Assembly: GCA_036873755.1 (NCBI GenBank)
Contig: JAVTVY010020612.1
Location: 1 to 64,000, forward strand
Direction of reading: 5' to 3'
Origin: Hanleya hanleyi
Taxonomy: Eukaryota; Mollusca; Polyplacophora; Lepidopleurida; Hanleyidae
Length of the DNA stretch: 64,000 nt
Shown here piece after piece: positions 12,960 through 24,962 of the stretch (positions are counted from its first letter, which is position 1; every line of letters starts with the position of its first letter). The notes below the pieces were generated by a model that searched no databases, was not told the DNA's origin, and worked only from the letters and a program-made list of their open reading frames with translations. A program made the position numbers and the translations under genes.

Positions 12960-13530
12960 GCTATCTGGAAGGTATCTGTCAAAAGCTCCGGGAGCCATCT
13001 CGCAAAAAAGGGGTCTTTGTTGGTTTTCGTTGCACCCCCCGCGTAGATTCAGTTTGACCACCGTTTATGAACGAGTATCATCTGTTGGTCAGTCCTGGAC
13101 CTGATGTGGGCATCTACGGTGGTGCCTAAGGTCACAGCATGCATTTCTTCACTGCTGTCTGAACAAGACAAAATTAAGTCTAAGATTAGGGTAGGGGTAT
13201 TTATCAAAGTATATCTTTGTGTAATGACCTCTGAATAATGTTCTATTTGATAAAGTAATTCATATTACGCGTCATGATGACGTCATAACTTGGAGGGTAC
13301 ATTTTTTCTCGATTTTTCCAGAAATGAGACTCGATTTTTTTTTTGCAGTTGCAGAAACTCTGTTTGCATGCCTGGTTTGTATTTGTGAAAGATAATTGTC
13401 TCTTCGTTAATTCTAGACCTGGTGTGACCATCTAATATGCACTTCTGGGATGTAGCATAACCATGTTTAACGGCATCAGAGCATGAGTAATATGAAACCG
13501 AAATAGGGGTAGGGGTGATTACGTTGTAAT
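12960..13530 (+). repeat. dispersed repeat, copy 1 (inverted relative to 18.65-19.39 kb)
   Basis: Markers CCGGGAGCCA, CCCCCCGCGTAGATT, ATCTACGGTGGTGCCTAAG, GACGTCATAA, TTAATTCTAGACC and GGGGTAGGGGTGATTACG occur in this order. The same markers appear in reverse complement at 18.65-19.39 kb, with many substitutions. It is an old interspersed repeat of unknown class; no coding potential is seen. Confidence 0.75.
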
Positions 13531-13939
13531 ATTTTACTTTTCCCTGATCCTAACGCAATGAACTTTAACACATATTGAGGCAGTGTACGGATCGTACAGA
13601 TAAAACAATCCGGTTCCGTGCATCACACATGTTAAACTCTGCTCGACTTAGGTTAAGGATTATCATCTAGCTACTAGGGTCAATTCCTATTCAAGAACGG
13701 ATTTACATAAAGTTGCCGCTTGCATTTGCTAATTTGGCTAGTGGCCAATTATTAACCAAGAACGGGTCTATATAAAGTTGCCGCTTGCATTTGTTAACTT
13801 CATCAGTGTCATGTCGAAATTATGGGCATCCAGAAAGAAGATGGATTAAACTTTTCTGGTGATATCAACGAGAGAACCAGACCTTCACAATCTACCATGA
13901 TGACATCGTCTTTCGTCATGATATCTTCACATTGTGGGT

Positions 13940-14839
13940 TAGGTCTCACCAATGAATGTTACATGAAATGAAAGGAATGCATTTAGGTGAGAAAGTATTG
14001 AGAGAAGACGAAATGCAGATTCCATCAAACTATTTTCAAACATGACGCATGCATGAAGTGAGACAAAATGCATTGAAGCAACAGCAACCCGTGCCCACCC
14101 AACCAACCGCCCATGTATATTGTATAACACTATAGTCTATTTTATGGATAACATCTTCTTTATTGTTATGGAACTGACGTTCCGATGCAGATACTTCCGA
14201 CTTTTTAATAGAGGCGTCTAATCCCTCATTCAATATTCAGTCGTAATATATTAAAGAAGTTCCGCTTGTATAATCCAAAGACCTAATTCGTATAACATCC
14301 ACATCAAAGCTAATGTGGATCGTGGATATTCGAAAATTGATACTTCTCAGTTTCCTTGGTTTCATTCTTGAAACCAGATATAAATTATGGGAACATTCTA
14401 TTACACTGTGATGCTTAATTGATAGTGACAAAAAACCCAAAACATTCGAATGCCTTCCTTTTGTACAAAAGGTGATTGAAAAAAAAATACGAAAAGGAAG
14501 ATCCAATATATATGAATTTGTCAGTACAATAGTTATATCACTAACAAGTGTCAGATCCGATATTAAGATTCAATAATAAGCTGCCGTCCATAAAGAAATT
14601 CCGCTTCAATAATCGCAAAACCTATTTCGTATGACAGTTGGCTTCAATTCCAATGTGTATGAAATAATACAAGAAAAACACAGTTTTCAATGACGTCAGC
14701 AAGACATAATGATGTTCTATACTTAAACCCCTGATCACTGATCATTATTCTTTATCCGAATGAATTCCAAGTCGTGTCCAGAGTATCAGTCACGCTTTGA
14801 ATGTGATGCTCATTTGAACACTATGTTATGTGAATAAAC
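13940..14839. repeat. diverged pieces of the foldback-element family
   Basis: Two pieces (about 14204-14310 and 14545-14839) resemble the right arm of the element at 33.2-33.8 kb: the sequence around AGACCTAATTCGTATAAC or AAACCTATTTCGTATGACAG, then CAGTTTTCAATGA, then CTGATCATTATTCTTTATCC. The second piece also runs into CAGTCACGCTTTGAATGTGA, shared with 33.8 and 56.46 kb. The hAT-like transposon is inserted at the end of this copy. Confidence 0.7.
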
Positions 14840-14847
14840 ATGATACT
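14840..14847. repeat. 8-bp target-site duplication, left
   Basis: ATGATACT directly before the transposon start; the same 8 bases follow its end at 16700-16707. Confidence 0.9.
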
Positions 14848-16699
14848 ATGGAGCCGTAAAAGGGACATGGAAATTATTTTTTTCAGCCCCTATTTTTTTT
14901 TATTTTTTTTTTTAAGTCGTTAAAAAATTTTTTAAAAAAATAGGGGCTGAACATTTTTTTTTTTTTTTTTTTTTATTATTATGTCGTTATAACGACTTAA
15001 TTGACCAATGAAATTGCAGCATTAAGTCGTTAGAACGACTTATTAAGTCGTTATAACGACTTAATCCACCAATGAAATTCTTACTTCTGCCGCTTTTATT
15101 TTGTTAGCTGACAACTCCCCGGTGAAACAGCGTTTAGATAGGCACTATCAAGGGCAGATCTACGGGGGGTGGGGGTCAGGGGGTCCCGCCCCCCCCATTA
15201 GACCTGTAAAAAAAATGAGAGAGAGATCAGCGAACCCTGGAATTTCACGTAGAAATAATATCTTGAAATTATATGTAAAATAAACGAATGTGGATTATGT
15301 AATCAGAGTATCTATTGATATATTAAACAGACATCTATTTATGTGGTTTGTGAGCGTACTATATTTCGATGTTGAATATGCAAACATTATGGCTACGAGC
15401 GCTCCACGTGTGAAGTGTTAGTCCTGATTTGTATGTGTTTTACCAGAATGTCAAATGGGGGCATAAGGTCTGATACTTTTCAATATCGATGCGTGCTTAT
15501 GCGAAACAAAAGTGAAAGTTAATCTACATACATTATGTTCGATTTATTTTGTTTTGGTGCATTTTGACGGTATATTTTCTGTTTGTTTTGAATGAACATT
15601 AAACCGTTGCTCGATCCGGAGCTCAGTTCCCACTCTCATGTTTTTGATTGCATGGGTCTCTCCATTTTTCATAACTGGATGTAAAACTCCATAAGTTCAG
15701 TCTTGTTCAATCTATGAACGGCTCTCCCAGAAAGTGTCGAATTTACGCATGCAAACGCTGTGTTGTGGTGCATTATGATAGTAGGATTACGGCACTTGTA
15801 TCACATGTGTTATTCTCTGCGAAAAATCATCAAAACTATAATCCAGTGTTTAGCCCCTCAACCCATCCCACCCCTCTCCCCCGGCTCCGCCGTGCCTGAA
15901 TAGGTGTTAGTAAAATCCGTCTGCATTTCACATTTTTTCGCTTGGCTGTTTAGGAGTGGACTACGGCTACCTATACAATTATCAGCATGTCTGACCCATT
16001 TTTAATTCTTTGAAGTGAGCCGCCATACCGCCCGAGCCAACGCTACAAGCTCCTCAATTATCTGTAATGGAGGGTGGCGAGCAAAACAATTTTGGCGATA
16101 TTATCGGACCAACACAGAGAAGCCACGTGAATTGGCAGGTTTGGGCATAGAGTCATAGGGTTGCCTTTTAGTCGGCAGACGTCGTCAACTTTTCCCACCT
16201 CTATAGCCTACATATCGCTCCAATTTATCCAAAGTTTATTACTTCAATGGCATTATCAGACTTCATACTGCATATCTAAACGCAGTTTTGAGGGCAGTTG
16301 TCAGTTAACAAAATAAAAGCTGCAGAAGTAAGACGGAATTTCATTGGTCAATTAAATCGTTATAACGACTTAATAAGTCGTTCTAACGACTTAATGCTGC
16401 AATTTCATTGGTCAATTAAGTCGTTATAACGACTTAATAAGTCGTTCTAACGACTTAATACTCCAATTTCATTGGTCAATTAAGTCGTTCTAACGACTTA
16501 ATAAGTCGTTCTAACGACTTAATAAGTCGTTCTAACGACTTAATGCTCGAATTTCATTGGTCAATTAAGTCGTTATAACGACATAATAAAAAAATAAAAA
16601 AATAATAAAAAATAAGTCGTTATAACGACTTAAAAAAAAAAAAAAAAAAAAAAATAGGGGCTGAAAAAAATAATTTCCATGTCCCTTTTACGGCTCCGT
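14848..16699. mobile_element. hAT-like non-autonomous DNA transposon (1852 bp)
   Basis: The ends are inverted copies: GGAGCCGTAAAAGGGACATG and the following TTTCAGCCCCTATTTTTT, reversed at about 16645-16699, with one mismatch at base 2. Exact 8-bp duplications flank it, the size made by hAT-type transposases. Inside the ends lie clustered 18-bp palindromes, AAGTCGTTATAACGACTT and a variant with a one-base centre change. A few sit at 14980-15065 and a denser set at 16345-16635, separated by ACCAATGAAATT or its complement. The arms pair over about 260 bp. The middle (15.1-16.3 kb) has no frame longer than about 60 codons and no transposase similarity, so it must depend on an enzyme made elsewhere. 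The intact ends suggest fairly recent movement. Confidence 0.88.
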
Positions 16700-16707
16700 A
16701 TGATACT
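16700..16707. repeat. 8-bp target-site duplication, right
   Basis: ATGATACT, identical to the bases at 14840-14847. Confidence 0.9.
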
Positions 16708-17339
16708 CAAACAACCCTCAATCTTAATAATTTAATACCCTATAAATGCTCCCCAATCGTACAGGTCGCTATATAGAATCTTAAGTATTTCAATTGAATT
16801 TGGTGTTCTGAGCGCCCATGCCATGAATATTTAATAGCATTATGGCATCATGGTCGCATCTGAACTAATCCACTTGCAGTCGGAGAGGGGAGATAGGGTC
16901 ACCGTGTCCGTTTACCCCAATGTTTACACCAAAGACCAGTCCATATATCTACCCCGTATTATGGTGCCACAATGTCGGGACCGCGGCAACATGAAAAGAC
17001 ACCCCAACAGCGCGGCGTCTAAGTCGACTGAGCCAACCAAAAATTCTCTATCATTAATGTTCCCTTCAAAGCACTATGAAGCTTTCTCAGGATTGGTTGA
17101 CACTCGAGTTACTGCAAGCATTTAGATCCTTCAAGTGACATATCCAAATTGGGGAGCAGATAGGATTTAATTTTAATTAGATTGAACAGCCTCACATGTT
17201 ATAGCCAAAATCAAAACTTAGCTAAAATCCAGTTGCATTGTAAGGCTGTGTTATCTTGCCGCCAGGTATTTGTGGATCCCTCTTCTGGTTATTTTTGCAA
17301 ATATCAGGTCAGTCTCGGCAAACTGAGATGTATATATAT
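16708..17339. other. no gene seen
   Basis: A 91-codon frame (16850-17125) has no recognisable domain and no gene-like context. The rest is AT-rich. Confidence 0.5.
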
Positions 17340-18260
17340 TTGTGATTAATTGAAGCGATATGTAAGAGGTGGGACAAATTGACATCTGGCGACTAAAATT
17401 CACACATATGGCTCAACCACAAGTTTTTCTCGGCACCTCACATTTAGACCTCAGACCCGAGAATACGGTGGATTCGCAAGACGTAGCCCTAGTATCTCAG
17501 CCGCGCTGTTATTGCAGAGTTCATGTGAAGACTATGAAGTATCCACACGGCCCCCAGCACAGACTTAAGCGGAATTAGATACGCTAGCTCGGGCGCTGTG
17601 ATAACAGATCAGCTCAAACAGATAACTCGTTTGATGTTAATGAATGAGCACCGTGGACGTCTGATGGAATAAACCTCTCAACATGGGGTAAACCTGGTAA
17701 ATGCAAGAATACCCTGAAAAACTAACCTGTAATGCCCGACGTCGTACGGCTTAAATTTCCCACCAAAACAATAAACCTACACATATTTGTCGAATGAAAT
17801 GTACAGGGAGCGGGCCTCGGAGACTAACAGTCCACCAGCAGAAACCTACCATATACAGGTAATAAATTGGAGCGATATGCAGAAAGGTAGGGAAAATTGA
17901 CGACGTCTGGCAACTAAAGGGCAACCATATGACTCTACAGGAAAGCTTCCCTCGGCACCTCACATTCGGGCCCAAGAATGCGGTGGATATACTCGAACCA
18001 CAGGCCCGCATATATAAAGCATGGGGTTATATATAGAGACCCCAAATATTTCGACACTTCACCCTAATACCACCGCCCCCCCACAATCTCTTGTTTTGTG
18101 GGCCTGTGGCTCGAACGTAGCCTAAGTATCTCGGCCGCGCTTTTATTGTAGCTGTTTATGTGGAGACTATGAAGTATACTCACGGCCCCTATAACATCTT
18201 AGTTTACCCAGATATCAGACCATCCCATTTCGATTCTACCCATACTTCATTGCAAACAAA
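17340..18260 (+). repeat. dispersed repeat with CACACGGCCCC core, two copies
   Basis: Two successive copies (about 17340-17760 and 17855-18260) share this order: GGAGCGATATGCA-like start, GACGTCTGGC, TCGGCACCTCACATT, AATGCGGTGGAT, CAGCCGCGCT with TTATTG, and an end near CACGGCCCC. The first copy continues through TAAGCGGAATTAGATACG, CGTGGACGTCTGATGGA and GTAAACCTGGTAAATGCAAG to GCCCGACGTCGTACGGCTTA. The same order recurs at 36.08-36.78 kb, and parts recur near 33.87, 47.07 and 56.52 kb. Confidence 0.8.
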
Positions 18261-18645
18261 ATTGAGCACACAGACAATCTCCAGCAATAAAGTCGTTTCT
18301 TATTAGTTACAATTAATGTTTCCTTACAACCCCTTGCTGTGATTATATCAAAGTTACGAATGCCCATGCAAATGCATTATATATCAAGTTTTCACAATGT
18401 AACTTTGAGTGGAATTCCAACTAACCCCGATTTTTGTGGGGCACTCTCAATCAGATTTTGTTTTTCTGTCTTATCTCAGGCCAGATTATTAGTTTGTCAC
18501 CCACAAAATCATATTAATTTACTTCTGTACGATACTTGGTTCAAATGAAACCTTTTGAAACACTATCCAGATATAAGTGTAACAATTTATAGAAATAAAG
18601 AAAGAAAGAACAGAACAAGGCGCGATAATCAGACACAAATAAAGG
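18261..18645. other. no gene seen
   Basis: AT-rich sequence with one 69-codon frame lacking any recognisable feature. Confidence 0.5.
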
Positions 18646-18649
18646 AAAA

Positions 18650-19390
18650 ATACAATTTCTAGATTCATGACGTCACAGTGACGAAACTAAAGCAGTTAGC
18701 GGAAGTCTGATTACTCTATCTTTCAGGTCAATATTCAAAAGCAATGCGTGGAGCATGTCAGTATGATAAACCGCGAACTAAAGAAAATATGGTACGGTAG
18801 TCACCTCTACCCCCATTCGGATTTAATGGTGTCATGACCGGAGAACATCTACACGAATCCATGCTGAAGTTAAACGGGACTTAGTAAAGAGACGTATCTG
18901 GTCTAGAATTAAACATATGTCTTTCAAGATTATATGTCAAATATCATCAAGAAGGGATTACTGTGAAAGAAACACAGAAAATCGGAGAAAATATTCCTCA
19001 AAAATCATGAGAGAAAGGCTTCTCGAGCTTATGACGTCACTATGACGTGGTCAAATTAGCCAGAGAAATTCGGATTGTTTTATCTGAAAGGTCATTATTC
19101 GGAGGTAAATTTACGTTTCTGATCGCGAAGCGCAGAGGTAATACAAATATGAGGGCTGAATTATCTCTACCCCCATTCCGGTTTTAAATTTTTCAAAACC
19201 AGTCAGTATCAAACAATTGCATGTAGCAAGCTTAGGCACCACCGTAGATATCTACATCAGGTATCTAATTGACCGGGAGATGTTGATCTTCCAGAAAAAG
19301 AAGTCAAACAAAATCTACGCGGGGGGGACGGTATGACATGTTCTCGCGACTGGCTCCCGGACTTATATTAGAGACTCGACTCCACCGAGG
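18650..19390 (-). repeat. dispersed repeat, copy 2 (inverted relative to 12.96-13.53 kb)
   Basis: Read on the minus strand it gives GGGAGCCAGTCGCGAG, CCCCCCCGCGTAGATT, ATCTACGGTGGTGCCTAAGC, GACGTCATAAGCTCGAG and TTAATTCTAGACC in the same order as copy 1. The motif CACCTCTACCCCCATTC occurs twice (about 18801 and 19165), so it may be a partial tandem of the same family. Confidence 0.72.
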
Positions 19391-19819
19391 AACCTGCACT
19401 AAGGTTCCTCTAATCTGTCTTACCATTATTCGTTAAAACATGATGCCGTTGCGAAGGCTAAGAATGCCCGGTGGATAAGAGTGTCTGTGTCCTATCTCCT
19501 AACCCAGCTAGGACACTTTTCTCTACATTGGTGACAAGTGTCCGTCATGGTCTGCAATAGAAAAGGATATGAAAAGGGACACTAATCACCAGGACATTCT
19601 AATCCTTCACAACGTCACTTGGGAAAAGTGCAGTGTTTTGGTAGCGTGGCGATGGAAAATGGCAACGTTCGGAAGAACATTTTGAACAATTTACTGTTTG
19701 TTTCATTAGAATTTCGCTTAATCTAATCGAAAATGTCGTATTCTTTCTCAGTTAGATTTCGCTTCGATACACAATTTTTCATGTTTTATGGTTACAGTAT
19801 GTCTTTTTATCCCCCCCCC

Positions 19820-19925
19820 CCCCCCCGCGTTATTAAGAGTGGTGTTGTGCATAAGGCGTCCGCCTCCCGGTCAGAACTGTTGGCGTTTGATATTCCAATC
19901 CTCACAGGGGTAGAGTTATTCTGAT
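19820..19925 (+). mobile_element. degenerate tRNA-derived SINE head (tRNA-Arg-like)
   Basis: After a C-run, the stretch CATAAGGCGTCCGCCTCCCG, GTCAGAA and a damaged B box (GATATTCCAATCC) matches the order of a tRNA-Arg-like D arm, anticodon arm and T arm. The B-box region and acceptor ends do not pair as in a working tRNA. A decayed SINE head or tRNA pseudogene is more likely than a functional gene. Confidence 0.4.
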
Positions 19926-21984
19926 GATTTATTTTTTCCAGCATAATATTTTCTTACTTTCACGTTATCACGTTGATGCGTAGAAATATACATCAGATTA
20001 CATGTGATTAAGATGCGGTATGAAAGAATAAAAGTATTTGAATTGGTTTATATCTACACGTAAATTATGGAACGTCGTAGTCGATCGGAAGTCAAATATG
20101 GAACCCGATGAAGTCAAACCCGATGTCGACTTGATGCCGACCCGAACCTGGGACGGTCTCGGTTCTGTAAATTATGACATGCAATAAATGTACAAGTGAA
20201 AAACAGTATTATGTTCAGTTTGTATTTTGTGTATGAAGGAGTGATATTAAATTCCTACGAAGTAGGCTCTCATTTGCAAATTGTCCGGTAATGAGTGAGT
20301 GAGTCCATCCGAATCCTTTCGTCGGCAAAATAAGGAGAACCGTTGACATTAGAATCTTGATTTTTGGCATGAACGTGCATTAGGGGACTGTTATCAGCAA
20401 GTTCTGAGGTGACCTATAACATTACGCTTGCATCCCCAAGTCATCTTCCTCACCCTGCTTCGTAGGTCCTGTGACGTTAGTAACATTACTCATGTATAAA
20501 AAATAAAGTCAATAAATGGAATCTCAGGATTTTCGGAACCGTTGGGGCCTCCAACAAATGGGATTAATATTTGAGGACACCGTATGTTCATGTTTGAACA
20601 CGTCGTGTATATCACTTATTTAACGCCTGATGCGTAAAAATGTACCCTAGCGCGTAAAAAGTGTTCAAATATGCACACATTACATTTGAACACATGTTTC
20701 CTAGAATACTCGTGATGGAGAAATTGCTTGCACAATTTATTTTAATTGCTTCAAATATGGTCACGTTGTCAAAATCGATAACATTGTAGTGATTTATTTC
20801 ACCAGATTTTCACATTTTACTGAAGTGTTCAAACTCTAGTCACTTTTTACAGTGTACTATAGGTGGGTGGTGTATTACATATGGTGATCAATTTTTAAGA
20901 TGAACCACACGTTTGACGTCTTTTGAGGAGTCGGTGAGATCATCTGAATTAGGTCGCTCACATACAGAAGGGTTAATATGCATGGTCGTTGAGAATGATA
21001 ACATATCGATCGTGATAGCCAATGATAATGAGCTATGAGGGCATTGGACGGTACTTGTACAACGTGTCAAGATGTGACAGACATTCAACTTTATAGGCCA
21101 TAACCTTGCAGTCTTGGTCTGTAGACGATCAAATGTACATAATGCTCTCAATTACCGGAAATCCTTACGGGTTTAGATGGTCCGTTAAGTTTCTTGAACA
21201 GTACTCCGAAACTCACTGCAAACAACTTAACACCAGGGTTAAAAAATAAATACGACCCTAAGATTTACGGAACTGGGCATGTAACATAACTGTTTCATTG
21301 GGGGTTAGGGTGTATACTACTTAAAACTAGAGGACACAGTGACATTACACAAGTCTCAAACAAAGGACTTCAATCAGTACTTCTGTGCTCCACTAACTAG
21401 TAATTCCAAACGCTTTTATGTTAAAACACTTGTCCACAGTCCACAAGTTCCTCCACCAGTTTCACGATCTCACTCAATGGATACAAGATAATCTCTCTCA
21501 ATATTACAGAATGCCAATTGTTTATACAGTTCAACTCACAGACTGAGAAACACACGTTTATATCACACACGTTTAGGTCACAAGCTGAATCCTTCTCTCC
21601 TTGCTATCAGCACTCATTTTATATATACCTAACAGAGATCTTTTCTGAAATGATACATGAAGAGTAAACAACTACCTGGACCTTCCAGGGCTTGCCTGAT
21701 CACACTAGCACGTGCACGTGCTAGAATATTTTTCACAGCCCTACTGTTTTCATGTGTAATCTGGAACCTTCCAGAGTTTATGTCAACAAGCAGCCAGAGG
21801 ATGCTAGGTCCCCCGCCAAAATGGCAGCAATATTTATAAGCGTGGTCAGTCTCAGGGGATATACATGAGCTACTTCACAGGCGTAAGAAGCAGAAGGGTC
21901 TTTCCATCTCACCAGGTTTTGAGATCAACTCAGAATGCCGGCTGACTGAATGTTGATTGCTGCTGTAATATATTTTTCTCACGG
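19926..21984. other. gene-free stretch with HSE-like sites and a 20-bp palindrome
   Basis: No gene recognised. GGAACCTTCCAG at about 21762 has the inverted GAA-nn-TTC form of a heat-shock element, and a weaker relative, CTGGACCTTCCAGG, is at about 21676. Between them is a perfect 20-bp palindrome at 21705-21724. Downstream is ATTTATAAG at about 21832. This could be the promoter part of an old LTR or MITE. The GTTCAAAT and TTTGAAC motifs at 20.55-20.85 kb recur in both orientations and suggest another small repeat. Confidence 0.4.
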
Positions 21985-22740
21985 TGTAGCATGAAAATTA
22001 TGTAACTGAAATGCAACCCTAAGCGACATCTCATGGCATATTATCTGCAAACTAAATTGACCAGAATCTGAAGGCATCCTCAACCTATTGCCCGAAAACC
22101 AAATTTAGACTTTGCCATCAGGTGTCACCACCTGTAGGTACAAGCAGGCAGAACACAATCTCAAATGATATATCATGGCATGGTATCGGCATATGAACTT
22201 TAAGAAGGATCTGAAGAGGGGTCCTCAAGTTATTGCCGGTACTAGATGCCCACCAGTGTGTATGTTATTTGGGGCGGGTCACATATGAATACAAAATTTG
22301 AGAAGAATCTGATGAGCAGTTGCCCGGAAACAAATTTTTCCACCAGAAGGCGCCACCTGTAGGCAGAAGCGGGCAAAATACAATCCCAAGGGACATGGTA
22401 TCGTGGTGTTATGTTATCTGCATACCAAATTTGAGAAGAATCCCACGAGGGTCCTCAAGTTATTGCCCGGAAACCAAATTTAGATTTTAACACCAGGTGG
22501 CGCCACCTGTAGGCGCAAGTCGGTGAAAAGCATTATCAAGCGACATCTTATGTCACGGTACATTCATACCAAATTTAAGAAGAATCCGATGGGCGGTTCT
22601 CAAGTTATTACCCGGAAAATTTGTGATTTTGCCACCAGGTGGCGCCACCTGTGAGCGCAAGTGAGCGAAAGGAAATCCCAAGCAACATCTCCTGGCATGG
22701 CACATGCATGCCAAATTTGAGTAGAATCCGATGAGCGTGT
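21985..22740. repeat. about 155-bp tandem repeat, subfamily A
   Basis: About five diverged units. Each has the order AATCCCAAGCGACATCT, ATGGCATGGTATC, CCAAATTTGAGAAGAATC, CTCAAGTTATTGCCCGGAAA, and then GGTGGCGCCACCTGTAGGC. The units sit head to tail and run straight into subfamily B. A 164-codon minus-strand frame crossing both arrays is a repeat artefact. Confidence 0.85.
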
Positions 22741-23530
22741 CTCATGTTACCCAGAAAGGTAGGATATTTCAAAGAAATTCGAGCAAGTGTTCCTAAGTTA
22801 TCATTTGTAGCACGGAATAATGGATTGAACTCTAGTGGCGCCAACTCCGGGCGGATTTTGCTGAAACGCAATACCAAGCACGTTTTGTCGCAAGGAATGC
22901 ATTTGCCAAATTTCGAAGGAATCCAACAAATCGTTCGAAAGTTAACGCTCACGAAGGATTTGAACAAACATCCACTGACATGCGCGGAAGATTGGAACAA
23001 GACCCAGTGGCGCCATCTACAGGCGGATCTTGCTGAAACGTAATACCAACCGACGTCTTGTCGCAAAGAATGCAGATGCCAAATTTCGGAGGAATCCGAC
23101 AAAGCATTTAGGAGTTATCGCTTGCGAAGTATTTGAACATACATCCACAGACAAGCACAGAAGATGGGAACAAGAGGCAGTGGCACCACCTACAGGAGGA
23201 TCTTTCTGAAACGTAATACCAACCGACGTCTTGTCGCAAAGAATGAAGATGCCAAATTTCGGAGAAATCCGACAAAGCATTTAGAAGTTATCGCTTGCGA
23301 AGTATTTGAACATACATCCACGGACATCCACGGACAAGCACAGAAGATTGCAACAAGAGGCCGTGGCGCCACCTTCAGGCGGATCTTGCTGAAACGCAAT
23401 ACCAACCGATGTCTTGTCGCAAAGAATGGAAGTCGCAAATTTTTGAGGAATCCGATAAAGCATTTGGAAGTTGTCGCTTGCGAAGTATTTGAACAGACAT
23501 CCACGGACACATAGAAGCGAGAACCATTTT
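22741..23530. repeat. about 175-bp tandem repeat, subfamily B
   Basis: About five units marked by AATACCAACCGACGTCTTGT, CGCAAAGAATG, GCCAAATTTCGGAGGAATCC, GACAAAGCATTTAG, CGCTTGCGAAGTATTTGAAC and GTGGCGCCACCTACAGGCGG. The CCAAATTT...GAATCCGA and GGCGCCACCT...AGGC blocks are shared with subfamily A, so both arrays share an ancestor. The last three units are the most alike. Confidence 0.88.
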
Positions 23531-23703
23531 AAAGTCCCCGGCCGCGTTGCGACGGGGAACAAAATAGAATAAATGAGGTCACTGTCAAAGAGTAAACATT
23601 TAGTGCTGCGTCATGCCACACTAAATTAACTACAATACATACACGACATAAAATGAATTTCAAGTGACAAAGTGAAAGAGGGCAGGAGTACCTCATTATA
23701 ACA
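23530..23703 (-). mobile_element. start of a Ty3/Gypsy-type LTR (fragment)
   Basis: On the minus strand a purine tract, AAGGGGGAGG, at about 23704-23714 is followed by TGTTATAATGAGG, the expected polypurine tract plus TG-start of a 3' LTR. It lies about 100 bases beyond the pol stop. The LTR seems to be cut off where the tandem array begins, near 23530. No matching 5' LTR was found. Confidence 0.5.
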
Positions 23704-23803
23704 CCTCCCCCTTAAAGGAAAGAAAATTTTACCGAATTAAACTTTTCTTTGCAAGATGCCGGTAGGTGATTAGTTAAGATGATTTACAGTAAGTGCATTA
23801 AAA

Positions 23804-24962
23804 TTATACTCGTGACAATGCATCAACAATTATATTATTTCTACCAGCAACGTGTACAATTTTCAAAGCATATGGCTGTAAAATCAGACTCCAGCAAATT
23901 AATATTTGACACTTAGTTTTCAATTTCCCTAAGAACACCAATGGGTAGTGATCAGTATATACAATCACATGCATCTCCAGAGCTGTTGATTACATGCCCT
24001 TGAGAATGTTGCAAAGCCAATGCAAGACCAATGACTCACAGACTTCCTCTTGAAGCAATAGAGCTCCTACCCCTACATCGCTAGAATCTAATGCCACCTT
24101 GAATTGTTTGAAACTGCCAACACATCAGGTACATTGTGGCTTTGAGTTTTTCAAAGGCAGTCTGACAGGGCTCTGCCCAAACAAACTTGACGTTTTTTTC
24201 CAAAGATTGGTCGGATTGACCTCAGCTTCAGGTAGTAGTACTTGACCGTGGCTCAACTCATGCCCCAGATAGGTGACCTGAGCCGGAGAAAAACACTTTT
24301 CTGCACAATTATCACAAGGTTTGCCTCAGCATGTCTGTCAAATAACTGCCTAATATGTTTCAGATGGTCATTCCGTGTGTCACAACAAACCAATACATCA
24401 TCAACGTATGCAACACAATGCTCCGATCTGATTATTGTCTGATTAATTAGACGTTGAAAGCTGACCGGAGCATTTTTCATACCACACGGCATGTATAGCA
24501 TCCGGTGTTACAAACGCGGATATTTCTTTAGCCCTGTCAGACAAACGTAACTGCCAGTAGCCTTTTAGTAAGTCTATCTTGGTGGCATTGGCAGTCTGAC
24601 CAACTCTATCAATACAGTCTCTAGTTCGAGGAATCGGGTAAGAATCAGTCCGCGTCACAGTGTTCAACTTGCGGTAATCTATACAGAACATTTGTGGACC
24701 CTCTGGTTTAGATATACGCGTACAACAGGTGAACTCCAGCTACTCTGGCTTGGTTCAACATCATGTAGTTAACCTTTTCTCGTGCCTGAGTTAACTTTTC
24801 AGGATTAAGCCTGTATGAATGTTGTTTAATAGGGAGAGACTCATCTACAACCACTTCATGAACAGCAAGAGGTGTAGGGCTGGGCTTGTCATAACAAAAT
24901 GATTTGTATTCATGAAGCAAATACTTAATATCTGCTTTCTGCTGTTCAGACAAATGACTCAA
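23804..24962 (-). pseudogene. Ty3/Gypsy retrotransposon pol relic (RT and RNase H)
   Basis: Read on the minus strand, fragments in different frames give the order of a Gypsy-type pol. First comes the RT-leading segment at 24708-24962 (PIKQHSYRLNPEKL). Then come the RT palm at 24443-24691 (FCIDYRKLN, TKIDLLKGYWQL, EISAFVTPD) and the catalytic part at 24253-24501 (GMKNAPVSFQRLI, YVDDVLVC). RNase H follows in other frames at about 23804-24130 (DSSDVGVGALLLQEE, VYTDHYPL, WSLILQPY, DALSR), ending at a stop at 23804. Frameshifts and stops break it in several places, so it cannot make a working enzyme. No integrase follows RNase H; the LTR start comes almost at once. Confidence 0.9.

Noticed and set aside
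19820..19925. Functional tRNA-Arg gene
   Set aside because: The B box is damaged and the acceptor ends do not pair.
22608..23562. Overlapping frames of 87-164 codons on both strands
   Set aside because: All repeat with the 155- and 175-bp tandem units, and both strands are open in the same place.
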